From positions 1-57,186 of the forward strand of contig CALKIU010000068.1 in the NCBI GenBank assembly GCA_937995745.1: a DNA stretch of 57,186 nucleotides. The letters run 5' to 3'. The notes under the pieces are model-generated. The model worked only from the letters and a program-made list of their open reading frames with translations. It did no database searches and had not been told where the DNA came from. Positions 29,540 through 39,029 of this stretch are shown in pieces; the stretch's first letter is position 1, and each line of letters starts with the position of its first letter. The stretch comes from an uncultured Bacillaceae bacterium (GTDB lineage Bacteria > Bacillota > Bacilli > Bacillales > Cytobacillaceae). The translations under genes and the position numbers were made by a program.

Positions 29540-30010
29540 ATGCCTCGCAAAGGACCTGTACCGAAAAGAGATGTTCTGCCTGATCCGATTTACAACTCGA
29601 AGCTCGTTACCCGCTTGATTAATAAAATCATGGTGGACGGCAAAAAAGGAAAGGCACAAAAAATTCTTTATACAGCATTTGATATTATCCGCGAACGTAC
29701 AGGCAAAGATCCGATGGAAGTATTCGACCAGGCGCTTAAAAACGTTATGCCGGTTCTCGAAGTAAGGGCGCGCCGTGTCGGCGGTTCCAACTATCAAGTA
29801 CCGGTGGAAGTACGCCCGGAACGCCGGATTACCCTCGGACTTCGCTGGCTTGTTCAATACGCGCGTCTTCGCGGTGAAAGAACAATGGAAGAGCGGCTTG
29901 CCAACGAAATTATCGATGCAGCCAATAACACGGGAGCAGCCGTTAAGAAACGTGAAGACACCCATAAAATGGCCGAAGCAAACAAAGCATTCGCTCATTA
30001 TCGTTGGTAA
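29540..30010 (+). CDS. rpsG: 30S ribosomal protein S7
   Basis: S7 nucleates the 30S head and contacts E-site tRNA. It has 156 residues and starts MPRKGPVPKRDVLPDPIYNS, with the beta-hairpin RVGGSNYQVPVEV and the C-terminal KREDTHKMAEANKAFAHYRW. The ATG six codons inside the longest frame follows GGGAGG. Confidence 0.98.
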   Translation: MPRKGPVPKRDVLPDPIYNSKLVTRLINKIMVDGKKGKAQKILYTAFDIIRERTGKDPMEVFDQALKNVMPVLEVRARRVGGSNYQVPVEVRPERRITLGLRWLVQYARLRGERTMEERLANEIIDAANNTGAAVKKREDTHKMAEANKAFAHYRW

Positions 30011-30063
30011 GAATGTTTTAAACACAGTACTACAATTTAACTAGGAAGGAGAAAATAAACCGA

Positions 30064-32142
30064 ATGGCTAGAGAGTTCTCCTTGGAAAACACTCGGAATA
30101 TCGGTATTATGGCGCATATTGATGCCGGTAAAACCACCACCACTGAGCGGATCCTTTATTACACCGGGCGTATTCACAAATTGGGTGAAACACACGAAGG
30201 TGCTGCTCAAATGGACTGGATGGAGCAGGAACAAGAACGCGGCATTACGATCACTTCTGCCGCGACGACCTGCCAGTGGAAAGGTCACCGCATCAATATC
30301 ATCGACACGCCAGGACACGTGGACTTTACGGTGGAAGTTGAACGTTCTCTCAGAGTGCTTGACGGTGCCATCACTGTTCTCGACGCCCAATCAGGCGTTG
30401 AACCGCAAACGGAAACCGTTTGGCGCCAGGCGACCACTTACGGCGTTCCGCGTATCGTTTTTATAAATAAAATGGATAAAATCGGCGCGGACTTCAAATA
30501 TGCCATTTCCACTCTTCATGACCGTCTGCAGGCAAATGCAGTGGCCATTCAGCTGCCGATAGGCGCTGAAGATGAATTCCGGGGCATCATTGATTTGGTG
30601 GAAATGAAAGCTGTCATTTATAAAGATGACCTCGGAAAAGAAATGGAAGAAATTGAAATTCCCGAAGAATTTCAAGAGCAGGCGGAAGAGGCCCGCGAAC
30701 AACTTTTAGAAGCGCTGGCCGATATTGACGAAAACATCATGGAAAAATATCTCGGCGGCGAAGAGATTTCTGTTGAAGAAATGAAAGCCGCAATCCGCAA
30801 GGGAACCCTTTCTGTTGAACTGTATCCTTGCTTGTGCGGTTCAGCATTTAAAAACAAGGGCGTTCAAAAACTTCTTGACGCTGTTGTCGATTATCTTCCG
30901 TCTCCGGTGGATATCCCTTCCATTAAGGGGGTTAATCCTGAAACGGAAGAAGAGGTGGAACGCCACGCAAGCGATGATGAACCATTCTCTGCCCTTGCCT
31001 TTAAAGTTATGACAGACCCGTATGTGGGTAAACTCACTTTCTTCCGCGTATATTCCGGTACGCTTAATTCCGGTTCTTATGTGAAAAACACAACGAAGGG
31101 CAAACGGGAACGGATTGGGCGTATTCTGCAAATGCACGCCAACCACCGGGAAGAAATCTCCACTGTTTATGCCGGAGATATTGCGGCAGCGGTGGGTCTG
31201 AAAGATACGGCAACCGGAGATACCCTTTGTGATGAAAAACATCCTGTTATTCTCGAATCCATGGTGTTTCCGGAACCGGTTATCCAATTGTCCATTGAGC
31301 CGAAAACAAAGGCAGACCAAGATAAACTGGCAACAGCCCTTCAAAAGCTGCAGGAAGAAGACCCGACATTCCGCGCCCATACAGATGAAGAAACCGGCCA
31401 AGTTATCATTGCCGGTATGGGTGAACTGCATCTGGACGTCCTTGTCGACCGGATGAAGCGCGAGTTCAAAGTGGAAGCAAATGTCGGCGCTCCGCAAGTT
31501 GCTTACCGCGAAACGTTCCGCAAATCCGCGCAAGTGGAAGGCAAATTCATCCGTCAATCCGGCGGACGCGGACAATACGGACACGTTTGGATCGAATTTT
31601 CGCCCAATGAAGAAGGCGCCGGTTTTGAATTTGAAAATGCCATTGTCGGCGGGGTTGTACCGCGTGAATACGTGCCCGCTGTAGAACAAGGCTTGAAGGA
31701 CGCCATGGAAAAAGGTGTTCTTGCGGGATATCCGCTTGTTGATATAAAAGCCAAACTTTATGACGGATCTTATCACGAAGTCGACTCTTCAGAAATGGCA
31801 TTTAAGATCGCTGCATCCATCGCACTGCAAAACGCGGCCAAAGTCTGCGATCCGGTGCTCCTCGAGCCGATCATGAGTGTAGAGGTTATCGTTCCGGAAG
31901 AATACATGGGAGACGTTATGGGCAACATCACAGCCCGCCGCGGACGTGTTGAAGGAATGGAAGCACGCGGCAACGCCCAAGTCATTCGCGCGATGGTTCC
32001 GCTGTCCGAAATGTTCGGATACGCAACAAGCCTGCGCTCTATGACGCAAGGACGCGGAGTGTTCACGATGCAGTTCGATCACTATGAAGAAGTGCCTAAG
32101 AACATCGCCGATGAAATTATTAAAAAACATCAAGGCGAATAG
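30064..32142 (+). CDS. fusA: Translation elongation factor G
   Basis: EF-G catalyses translocation and, with RRF, ribosome recycling. The 692-residue protein has the G domain with AHIDAGKTTTTERILYYTG (P-loop), DTPGHVDFT and NKMDK, then domains II-V ending in the RGVFTMQFDHYEEVP region. AAGGAG precedes the ATG. Fourth gene of the str operon. Confidence 0.98.
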   Translation: MAREFSLENTRNIGIMAHIDAGKTTTTERILYYTGRIHKLGETHEGAAQMDWMEQEQERGITITSAATTCQWKGHRINIIDTPGHVDFTVEVERSLRVLDGAITVLDAQSGVEPQTETVWRQATTYGVPRIVFINKMDKIGADFKYAISTLHDRLQANAVAIQLPIGAEDEFRGIIDLVEMKAVIYKDDLGKEMEEIEIPEEFQEQAEEAREQLLEALADIDENIMEKYLGGEEISVEEMKAAIRKGTLSVELYPCLCGSAFKNKGVQKLLDAVVDYLPSPVDIPSIKGVNPETEEEVERHASDDEPFSALAFKVMTDPYVGKLTFFRVYSGTLNSGSYVKNTTKGKRERIGRILQMHANHREEISTVYAGDIAAAVGLKDTATGDTLCDEKHPVILESMVFPEPVIQLSIEPKTKADQDKLATALQKLQEEDPTFRAHTDEETGQVIIAGMGELHLDVLVDRMKREFKVEANVGAPQVAYRETFRKSAQVEGKFIRQSGGRGQYGHVWIEFSPNEEGAGFEFENAIVGGVVPREYVPAVEQGLKDAMEKGVLAGYPLVDIKAKLYDGSYHEVDSSEMAFKIAASIALQNAAKVCDPVLLEPIMSVEVIVPEEYMGDVMGNITARRGRVEGMEARGNAQVIRAMVPLSEMFGYATSLRSMTQGRGVFTMQFDHYEEVPKNIADEIIKKHQGE

Positions 32143-32190
32143 TTGATTTTAAAAAAATTTCCAGTAAACTACCTGTATAGGCAAACCGCT

Positions 32191-32212
32191 GCGGGAAGGG
32201 CCTACCTCCCGC
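32191..32212 (+). repeat. Hairpin in the fusA-tuf spacer
   Basis: GCGGGAAGG faces CCTCCCGC with one bulged A. No T tract follows directly. It may be an mRNA-processing or stability element ahead of tuf, and a weak TTGATT/TAAACT promoter pair lies at 32143-32170. Confidence 0.45.
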
Positions 32213-32270
32213 GGCCCTATATACAAAATACTTAATCCTAATTTTAAAAATAAAGGAGGATTTCCTAAAG

Positions 32271-33458
32271 ATGGCAAAGGAAAAATTTGAACGTACAAAA
32301 CCCCACGTTAACATTGGTACAATCGGACACGTTGACCATGGTAAAACAACTTTGACTGCTGCTATCACAACAGTTCTTGCAAAAAAAGGCGGAGCAGATG
32401 CACGCGGATACGATCAAATTGACAACGCTCCGGAAGAAAAAGAGCGCGGAATTACGATCTCAACTTCCCACGTTGAGTACGAAACTGAAAACCGCCACTA
32501 TGCACACGTAGACTGCCCGGGACACGCAGACTACGTTAAAAACATGATCACTGGTGCTGCTCAAATGGACGGAGCCATTCTTGTAGTATCTGCTGCTGAC
32601 GGTCCGATGCCGCAAACTCGCGAGCACATTCTTCTTTCCCGTCAAGTAGGTGTTCCGTACCTTGTTGTATTCTTGAACAAATGCGACATGGTTGACGACG
32701 AAGAGCTTCTCGAACTTGTAGAAATGGAAGTTCGCGATCTCTTGTCTGAATACGACTTCCCGGGAGACGAAGTGCCTGTTATCAGAGGTTCTGCTTTGAA
32801 AGCTCTTGAAGGAGATCCTGAGTGGGAAGAAAAAATCCTTGAATTAATGAATGCTGTTGACGAATACATTCCGACTCCGCAGCGTGAAGTTGACAAACCG
32901 TTCATGATGCCTGTTGAGGACGTATTCTCCATCACTGGCCGTGGTACGGTTGCAACTGGCCGTGTTGAGCGCGGACGCGTTAAAGTTGGGGACGAAGTTG
33001 AAATCATCGGTCTGGCCGATGAGCCGAAGAAAACAACTGTTACCGGCGTAGAAATGTTCCGCAAGATCCTTGACTATGCAGAAGCAGGAGACAACATCGG
33101 TGCGCTTCTCCGCGGTATTTCCCGTGAAGAAGTACAACGCGGTCAAGTTCTTGCTCAACCTGGTTCCATTACGCCGCACACTAAGTTCCAAGCTCAAGTT
33201 TACGTATTGTCCAAAGAAGAGGGAGGACGTCATACTCCGTTCTTCTCCAACTATCGTCCGCAGTTCTACTTCCGTACAACGGACGTAACCGGCATCATTA
33301 CGCTTCCGGAAGGAACTGAAATGGTTATGCCTGGCGACAACGTAGAAATGACGGTTGAATTGATTGCTCCGATCGCCATCGAAGAAGGAACCAAGTTCTC
33401 CATTCGTGAAGGCGGACGCACTGTAGGAGCAGGTTCCGTATCCAAAATTATTGAGTAA
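32271..33458 (+). CDS. tuf: Translation elongation factor Tu
   Basis: EF-Tu delivers aminoacyl-tRNA to the ribosome. The 395-residue protein shows GHVDHGKTT (P-loop), DCPGHADYV and NKCD, followed by the two beta-barrels. Codon use is strongly biased, as expected for the most abundant protein. AAGGAGG lies upstream and a clean terminator follows. Confidence 0.99.
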   Translation: MAKEKFERTKPHVNIGTIGHVDHGKTTLTAAITTVLAKKGGADARGYDQIDNAPEEKERGITISTSHVEYETENRHYAHVDCPGHADYVKNMITGAAQMDGAILVVSAADGPMPQTREHILLSRQVGVPYLVVFLNKCDMVDDEELLELVEMEVRDLLSEYDFPGDEVPVIRGSALKALEGDPEWEEKILELMNAVDEYIPTPQREVDKPFMMPVEDVFSITGRGTVATGRVERGRVKVGDEVEIIGLADEPKKTTVTGVEMFRKILDYAEAGDNIGALLRGISREEVQRGQVLAQPGSITPHTKFQAQVYVLSKEEGGRHTPFFSNYRPQFYFRTTDVTGIITLPEGTEMVMPGDNVEMTVELIAPIAIEEGTKFSIREGGRTVGAGSVSKIIE

Positions 33459-33475
33459 TTGACCAATGGTCAGGC

Positions 33476-33510
33476 AAAGCAGATGGGTCCGTCCCATCTG
33501 CTTTTTTTGC
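33476..33510 (+). terminator. Terminator after tuf
   Basis: AAAGCAGATGGG (33476-33487) is perfectly complementary to CCCATCTGCTTT (33493-33504), loop TCCGT, with a run of seven T. Confidence 0.93.
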
Positions 33511-34222
33511 ATTTCCTCGATCGCCAATCCCTGAACGTTGGACAATTAAAAAGACGGTTTTACCGGCATGATGGCAGCGCAAGAGTCTGATGCGCCTTCG
33601 AAAAAATGGGGAGCGGCCTGTATTATTAATATATGTTGGGATCGGAAAGAATATGGGGATACATCCTTTAGAAAAGACTTCCACGGGGCGGTGCCGGCGG
33701 CAAGGCGGAGAGCCGGCCCTTCATAGACTGGCGGGGAAAGCCGGTTCGTTGCCGTTTTGCCCAACGCATCGGCATTCCGGAGTGAATGAATATTTGCGGT
33801 TTGTGCCGCTTTTGGCAAACGAAACGGGCCGTTCTGCTTTTTCGGGATTTATTCTGTGCGAAAAACGTCTGTTTTAATAGGTAGAAAAAATTTGAGGGAC
33901 AAAAAACAAGATTCGTATTTTGCCTATTTCATGGCCGGTCTTCCGCTGCCGGGACTGTGCAATAAACGCACATTTTCCGGGGGTAGGCATATCATATCCG
34001 GAAGGCCCTGGACGATGAAACGGGGAACCATTCCGGCCGTTTAAACAATCGTTTGCTTAAACAGCCCCTTGTTTCGGTGTTCGTTCAGGCAAAAAGCTGT
34101 CATTGTTCCGGCGCTTTTCCGGAGCAAAAAGATGCAAAAAACGGCCCCCGGGATGTTTCTTTTTCCAAACGGAACCGATTCTTATAAAGTGCGCTTTTTT
34201 AAAATAAAGTTGTTGGAAATAC
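33505..34222 (+). other. Gene-free stretch between tuf and the S10 promoters
   Basis: About 720 bp of irregular, GC-rich sequence with no frame that I recognise on either strand. The longest plus-strand frame (33590-33877) has an unlikely composition and no ribosome-binding site. Bacillus subtilis carries ybaC in this place; no trace of that gene is seen. Confidence 0.6.
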
Positions 34223-34251
34223 TTGAAACGAAGGCGTTCCCCCATTATAAT
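34223..34251 (+). promoter_or_regulatory. S10 operon promoter, distal
   Basis: TTGAAA (34223-34228), 17-bp spacer, perfect TATAAT (34246-34251). Confidence 0.85.
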
Positions 34252-34307
34252 AGGAAAAGTGTGCAGAGGTATGCCATAACAGGTAAAGGCGGATAAGCAA
34301 AAAAGCG

Positions 34308-34336
34308 TTGCATAGGATCTGCCTTTTCTGTATAAT
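34308..34336 (+). promoter_or_regulatory. S10 operon promoter, proximal
   Basis: TTGCAT (34308-34313), 17-bp spacer, perfect TATAAT (34331-34336). Together with the distal promoter it forms a tandem pair 85 bp apart driving the S10-spc-alpha run. Confidence 0.85.
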
Positions 34337-34342
34337 TAAGAA

Positions 34343-34460
34343 TGTTGGTCTAAAAATTGCGATGATGTGAAAGGTTGCTGACACACCCGGCCGCTTTGCC
34401 ATGGCAGGGGGTGCAGGGAATTTTCACGGAGTATGTCTATTGCAATATAGGCGATAAAAG
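34343..34460 (+). promoter_or_regulatory. Structured 5' leader of the S10 operon
   Basis: The leader from GTTGGTC through GGTTGCTGACACACCCGG to GAATTTTCACGGAGTATG resembles sequence that I recall as conserved before rpsJ in Bacillaceae. CACACCC can pair with GGGGGTG around a palindrome, TGCCATGGCA. A role in operon autoregulation is likely but is inferred; I cannot assign the ligand. Confidence 0.5.
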
Positions 34461-34471
34461 GAGGGAAAATA

Positions 34472-34780
34472 ATGGCAAATCAAAAAATCCGCATTCGTTT
34501 AAAAGCGTACGATCACAGAATTCTCGATCAATCGGCAGAAAAAATTGTTGAAACCGCAAAGCGTTCAGGTGCTTCTGTTTCGGGACCGATTCCGCTTCCG
34601 ACAGAAAGATCCGTGTTCACAATTCTGCGTGCGGTTCACAAATATAAAGATTCGCGCGAACAGTTTGAAATGCGCACACACAAACGCCTGATTGATATTG
34701 TGAATCCAACTCCGCAAACAGTTGATTCATTGATGCGGCTGGATTTACCATCCGGTGTCGATATTGAAATAAAATTATAA
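34472..34780 (+). CDS. rpsJ: 30S ribosomal protein S10
   Basis: S10 (NusE) works both in the 30S head and in NusB-dependent antitermination. The 102-residue protein, MANQKIRIRLKAYDHRILDQ at the N-terminus, has the usual length. AAGGAGG precedes the ATG. First gene of the S10 operon. Confidence 0.98.
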   Translation: MANQKIRIRLKAYDHRILDQSAEKIVETAKRSGASVSGPIPLPTERSVFTILRAVHKYKDSREQFEMRTHKRLIDIVNPTPQTVDSLMRLDLPSGVDIEIKL

Positions 34781-34813
34781 GAATAAACTTGGAAATTACA
34801 GGAGGTGTGACGA

Positions 34814-35446
34814 ATGACCAAAGGAATCTTAGGAAGAAAAATCGGTATGACGCAAATTTTTGCCGAGAATGGCGACCTTATTCCGGTAACCGTCGTTCAA
34901 GCGACTCCGAACGTCGTATTGCAAAAGAAGACGGTTGAAACAGACGGTTATAACGCAATTCAACTCGGCTTTGAAGATAAAAAAGAAAGCCGCGCCAACA
35001 AACCGGAAAAAGGACATGCGGCAAAAGCGAATACCGCACCTAAGCGCTTCATTCGCGAAATCCGCGGAGTCAATGTTGATGAATACGAAGTTGGTCAGGA
35101 AGTCAAAGTTGATATTTTCTCAGAAGGAGAACTTGTTGACGTAACAGGAATTTCAAAAGGGAAAGGATTCCAGGGTGTCATCAAGCGCCACGGGCAAGCC
35201 CGCGGACCAATGGCTCACGGTTCCCGTTACCATCGTCGTCCCGGTTCCATGGGTGCAATTGATCCGGCCCGCGTATTTAAAGGGAAAAAGCTCCCCGGAC
35301 GGATGGGCGGAAAGAAAGTAACCGTGCAAAACTTGGAGATTGTCAAAGTGGATGTTGAACGCAACTTGCTCTTAATCAAAGGGAATGTACCTGGAGCGAA
35401 AAAGTCTCTCTTGAAAATAAAAAGTGCGGTAAAAGCTAAAGCATAA
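34814..35446 (+). CDS. rplC: 50S ribosomal protein L3
   Basis: L3 reaches towards the peptidyl-transferase centre and is an early assembly protein. It has 210 residues and starts MTKGILGRKIGMTQIF, with the central extension containing GQARGPMAHGSRYHRRPGS. AGGAGGTG lies before the ATG. Confidence 0.98.
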   Translation: MTKGILGRKIGMTQIFAENGDLIPVTVVQATPNVVLQKKTVETDGYNAIQLGFEDKKESRANKPEKGHAAKANTAPKRFIREIRGVNVDEYEVGQEVKVDIFSEGELVDVTGISKGKGFQGVIKRHGQARGPMAHGSRYHRRPGSMGAIDPARVFKGKKLPGRMGGKKVTVQNLEIVKVDVERNLLLIKGNVPGAKKSLLKIKSAVKAKA

Positions 35447-35472
35447 GATTGGTTCAGAAAGGAGGAACAAGA

Positions 35473-36096
35473 ATGCCAAAAGTAGCATTATACAACCAAT
35501 CCGGAGAACAAATCGGTGAAGTGGAACTGAACGATTCCATTTTTGGCATCGAGCCGAACAAACATGTATTATTCGAAGCTATTATCATGCAAAGAGCATC
35601 CATGCGGCAAGGTACGCACAAAACAAAAGGCCGCTCTGAAGTAAGGGGCGGGGGACGCAAACCTTGGCGGCAAAAAGGTACAGGCCGCGCGCGTCAAGGC
35701 TCCATCCGTGCACCGCAATGGGTTGGAGGCGGCACAGTGTTCGGACCCGTACCGCGCAGCTACAGCTACAAACTTCCGAAGAAAATGCGCCGCTTAGCCA
35801 TTAAATCAGCACTGTCATCCAAGGTGCTTGAAGATAATGTGCTAGTTTTAGATGATCTCGTTTTCGAAATGCCGAAAACAAAAGAATTCAAGAAAGTGTT
35901 AGACAATCTTTCCGTTGACAAAAAGGCTCTGGTTGTTACGGCGGATAAGGATGAAAATGTGATTTTGTCTGCCCGCAATATCCCCGGAGTCACAGTGGTA
36001 ACCGCAGAAGGGATCAACGTATTGGATGTCGTCGGACATGACAAGTTGATCTTGACGAAGCAAGCGGTGGAAAGAGTAGAGGAGGTGCTTGCATAA
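35473..36096 (+). CDS. rplD: 50S ribosomal protein L4
   Basis: L4 lines the exit tunnel; in gammaproteobacteria it also represses the S10 operon. The 207-residue sequence starts MPKVALYNQSGEQIGEVEL and has the tunnel loop GGGRKPWRQKGTGRARQGS. The ATG follows AAAGGAGG; the longest frame's extra 8 residues are not homologous. The stop overlaps the rplW ATG (TAATG). Confidence 0.97.
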   Translation: MPKVALYNQSGEQIGEVELNDSIFGIEPNKHVLFEAIIMQRASMRQGTHKTKGRSEVRGGGRKPWRQKGTGRARQGSIRAPQWVGGGTVFGPVPRSYSYKLPKKMRRLAIKSALSSKVLEDNVLVLDDLVFEMPKTKEFKKVLDNLSVDKKALVVTADKDENVILSARNIPGVTVVTAEGINVLDVVGHDKLILTKQAVERVEEVLA

Positions 36097-36374
36097 TGGA
36101 TGCACGTGATATCATAAAGCGCCCCGTCATTACTGAACGTTCCACTGATTTAATGGCTGACAAGAAATACACATTCGAAGTGGATCCGAGAGCAAACAAA
36201 ACGCAAATCAAACAAGCAGTTGAAGAGATTTTTGGCGTAAAAGTCAAAAAGGTTAACGTTCAAAACTACAAAGGAAAATTCAAGCGCATGGGACGATTCA
36301 GCGGTTACACAAACAAGCGCCGCAAAGCAATCGTCACGTTGACTGAGGACAGCAAAGAGATCGAAATTTTTTAA
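36096..36374 (+). CDS. rplW: 50S ribosomal protein L23
   Basis: L23 sits at the tunnel exit and docks trigger factor and SRP. It has 92 residues, MDARDIIKRPVITERSTDLM at the start and the basic loop NYKGKFKRMGRFSGYTNKRR. It overlaps rplD by one base (TAATG), implying translational coupling, with GAGGAGG within the rplD 3' end. Confidence 0.97.
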   Translation: MDARDIIKRPVITERSTDLMADKKYTFEVDPRANKTQIKQAVEEIFGVKVKKVNVQNYKGKFKRMGRFSGYTNKRRKAIVTLTEDSKEIEIF

Positions 36375-36411
36375 TCATTGATATGCAAATAAGAAGAGGA
36401 GGGAAACAAAA

Positions 36412-37242
36412 ATGGCGATTAAAAAGTATAAACCTACCTCCAACGGTCGTCGCGGCATGACGGTATCCGATTTTTCCGAAATCACCACTGACAAGCCGGA
36501 AAAATCATTGCTCGCGCCTTTGATTAGAAAAGCCGGCCGCAACAACCAGGGTAAGATCACTGTTCGCCATCAAGGTGGAGGACATAAGCGCCAATACCGC
36601 ATTATTGATTTTAAACGCGATAAAGATGGAATACCAGGACGCGTTGCTTCGATCGAATACGATCCGAACCGTTCTGCAAACATTGCTCTGATTAACTATG
36701 TGGACGGAGAAAAACGCTATATCATTGCTCCGAAAAACTTGAAAGTGGGAATGGAAATCATTTCCGGACCGGACGCGGATATTAAAGTGGGGAACGCACT
36801 CCCGCTCGAAAATATTCCGATGGGTACATTTGTACACAACATCGAATTGAAACCCGGAAAAGGCGGTCAGTTGGTCCGCGCCGCGGGAACTTCCGCGCAA
36901 GTGCTCGGTAAAGAAGGAAAATACGTTCTTGTCCGCTTGGCATCCGGAGAAGTGCGCATGATTCTCGGAAAATGCCGGGCAACAATTGGTGAAGTCGGAA
37001 ACGAACAACACGAATTGATCAACATCGGAAAAGCGGGACGCGCACGCTGGCTGGGAAGACGTCCTACAGTTCGCGGTTCTGTTATGAACCCGGTAGATCA
37101 CCCGCACGGCGGTGGTGAAGGCAAGGCGCCAATCGGTCTTCCGACACCGAAAACACCGTGGGGCAAACCGACTCTCGGATATAAAACGCGCAAAAAGAAC
37201 AAACCGTCAGATAAATTTATCGTCCATCGTCGCAAAAAATAA
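36412..37242 (+). CDS. rplB: 50S ribosomal protein L2
   Basis: L2 is needed for subunit association and peptidyl-transferase assembly. The 276-residue protein starts MAIKKYKPTSNGRRGMTVSD and has the conserved C-terminal RGSVMNPVDHPHGGGEGKAP loop with the functional histidine. AGAGGAGGG lies before the ATG. Confidence 0.98.
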   Translation: MAIKKYKPTSNGRRGMTVSDFSEITTDKPEKSLLAPLIRKAGRNNQGKITVRHQGGGHKRQYRIIDFKRDKDGIPGRVASIEYDPNRSANIALINYVDGEKRYIIAPKNLKVGMEIISGPDADIKVGNALPLENIPMGTFVHNIELKPGKGGQLVRAAGTSAQVLGKEGKYVLVRLASGEVRMILGKCRATIGEVGNEQHELINIGKAGRARWLGRRPTVRGSVMNPVDHPHGGGEGKAPIGLPTPKTPWGKPTLGYKTRKKNKPSDKFIVHRRKK

Positions 37243-37302
37243 CGGGATTGAACTGCGGTTTCACAAACAGGCCGCGGAACAATCACGAAGGGAGGTTCAG
37301 TC

Positions 37303-37581
37303 ATGGGTCGCAGCTTAAAGAAGGGACCTTTTGCAGATGAGCATTTGTTGAAAAAGATTCGCCAACTTAACGAAGAAAACAAGAAGCAAGTGATTAAAAC
37401 TTGGTCACGCCGCTCCACCATCTTCCCGGAATTTGTCGGACATACGATTGCCGTTTACGATGGCCGCAAACACGTGCCGGTATATATTACGGAAGACATG
37501 GTCGGTCACAAACTCGGAGAATTCGCTCCCACCCGGACGTTTAAAGGCCATGCCGGCGATGACAAGAAAACCAGACGATAA
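37303..37581 (+). CDS. rpsS: 30S ribosomal protein S19
   Basis: S19 lies in the 30S head near the A-site finger. It has 92 residues, starts MGRSLKKGPFADEHLLKKI, and ends with the FAPTRTFKGHAGDDKKTRR tail. GGGAGG precedes the ATG. Confidence 0.98.
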   Translation: MGRSLKKGPFADEHLLKKIRQLNEENKKQVIKTWSRRSTIFPEFVGHTIAVYDGRKHVPVYITEDMVGHKLGEFAPTRTFKGHAGDDKKTRR

Positions 37582-37599
37582 TGAGAGGAGGCGTTATCC

Positions 37600-37941
37600 A
37601 TGGAAGCTAAAGCTGTTGCGAGAACAGTCCGCATTGCTCCTCGTAAAGCTCGGTTAGTTGTTGATTTGATTCGAGGAAAGCAAGTAAACGAAGCGCTGGC
37701 CATTTTGAAGCACACACCGAAAGCTGCTTCACCGATCGTGGAAAAAGTGCTCAAGTCAGCAGTGGCCAATGCGGAGTACAAATATCAAGCTGATCCGGAA
37801 GATTTGGTGATTGCCAAGGCTTATGTTGATGAAGGGCCGACATTGAAACGTTACCGTCCCCGCGCACATGGCCGGGCAACCCCGATTAACAAACGCACAA
37901 GTCATATTACGATTGTAGTTTCAGAAAAGAAGGAGGGATAA
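37600..37941 (+). CDS. rplV: 50S ribosomal protein L22
   Basis: L22 lines the exit tunnel with its long beta-hairpin. The 113-residue sequence, MEAKAVARTVRIAPRKARLV at the start, carries the hairpin region PTLKRYRPRAHGRATPINKR. AGAGGAGG precedes the ATG. Confidence 0.98.
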   Translation: MEAKAVARTVRIAPRKARLVVDLIRGKQVNEALAILKHTPKAASPIVEKVLKSAVANAEYKYQADPEDLVIAKAYVDEGPTLKRYRPRAHGRATPINKRTSHITIVVSEKKEG

Positions 37942-37944
37942 TCA

Positions 37945-38598
37945 TTGGGTCAAAAAGTTAATCCAGTGGGATTGCGGATTGGAATCATCCGCGACTGGGA
38001 ATCCAAATGGTATGCAGAAAAAGACTACGCCGATCTGTTGCTTGAAGATTTAAAAGTTCGCGAATACATTAACAAACGCTTAAAAGACGCTTCCATTTCC
38101 AAGATTGAGATCGAACGCGCCGCCAACCGTTTGAACGTTACAATCCATACGGCGAAGCCGGGAATGGTCATCGGAAAAGGCGGTTCCGAAGTCGAAGCTC
38201 TTCGCAGAGCGTTGAAGCAGTTGACAGGAAAAAGAGTTCATATCAACATTCTCGAAATCAAGAAACCGGAATTGGACGCCAAATTGGTGGCTGAAAATAT
38301 CGCCCGGCAATTGGAAGCCCGCGTGTCATTCCGCCGTGCGCAAAAACAAGCCATCCAAAGAACGATGCGCGCCGGTGCACTCGGTATTAAAACAATGGTA
38401 TCAGGCCGTTTGGGCGGAGCAGACATTGCCCGTTCGGAAAGCTACAGCGAAGGAACCGTTCCACTCCATACTCTCCGTGCAGATATCGACTATGCCCACG
38501 CTGAAGCGGATACCACTTACGGAAAACTGGGCGTAAAAGTATGGATTTACCGTGGCGAGGTCCTTCCCAAGAAGAAATCAAAGGAAGGAGGCAATTAA
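37945..38598 (+). CDS. rpsC: 30S ribosomal protein S3
   Basis: S3 guards the mRNA entry site. The 217-residue protein has a KH domain with the GMVIGKGGSEVEAL loop and the C-terminal S3 domain. The start is TTG (MGQKVNPVGLRIG) 3 nt after rplV, with AAGGAGGG upstream; relatives use GTG or TTG here. Confidence 0.97.
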   Translation: MGQKVNPVGLRIGIIRDWESKWYAEKDYADLLLEDLKVREYINKRLKDASISKIEIERAANRLNVTIHTAKPGMVIGKGGSEVEALRRALKQLTGKRVHINILEIKKPELDAKLVAENIARQLEARVSFRRAQKQAIQRTMRAGALGIKTMVSGRLGGADIARSESYSEGTVPLHTLRADIDYAHAEADTTYGKLGVKVWIYRGEVLPKKKSKEGGN

Positions 38599-38600
38599 TT

Positions 38601-39029
38601 ATGTTAATGCCGAAACGCGTAAAATATCGTCGTGAACACCGCGGAAAAATGCGCGGCCGGGCAAAAGGCGGTACGGAAGTAACATTCGGAGAATACGGAT
38701 TGCAAGCTTTGGAAGCTTCCTGGATTACAAACCGTCAAATCGAGGCCGCACGTATCGCGATGACCCGTTACATGAAGCGGGGCGGTAAAGTATGGATTAA
38801 AATTTTCCCGCACAAGCCATATACAGCTAAACCGTTGGAAGTACGGATGGGTTCCGGTAAAGGTTCTCCGGAAGGCTGGGTCGCTGTTGTTAAACCGGGC
38901 AAAGTCATGTTTGAAGTTGCGGGAGTTTCGGAAGAAGTTGCCCGTGAAGCATTGCGTCTTGCATCGCACAAACTTCCTATCAAATGCAAGTTCGTAAAAC
39001 GTGAAGAAATTGGTGGTGAAGCAGAATGA
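38601..39029 (+). CDS. rplP: 50S ribosomal protein L16
   Basis: L16 helps position A-site tRNA. The 142-residue sequence starts MLMPKRVKYRREHRGKMRGR, with the RMGSGKGSPEGWVAVVKPG loop near the peptidyl-transferase centre. This ATG is 2 nt after rpsC; the longer frame from 38541 lies inside rpsC and is rejected. Confidence 0.98.
   Translation: MLMPKRVKYRREHRGKMRGRAKGGTEVTFGEYGLQALEASWITNRQIEAARIAMTRYMKRGGKVWIKIFPHKPYTAKPLEVRMGSGKGSPEGWVAVVKPGKVMFEVAGVSEEVAREALRLASHKLPIKCKFVKREEIGGEAE

Noticed and set aside
33590..34044. Open frames in the tuf-rpsJ gap
   Set aside because: No ribosome-binding site, no recognisable motif, unlikely residue composition.
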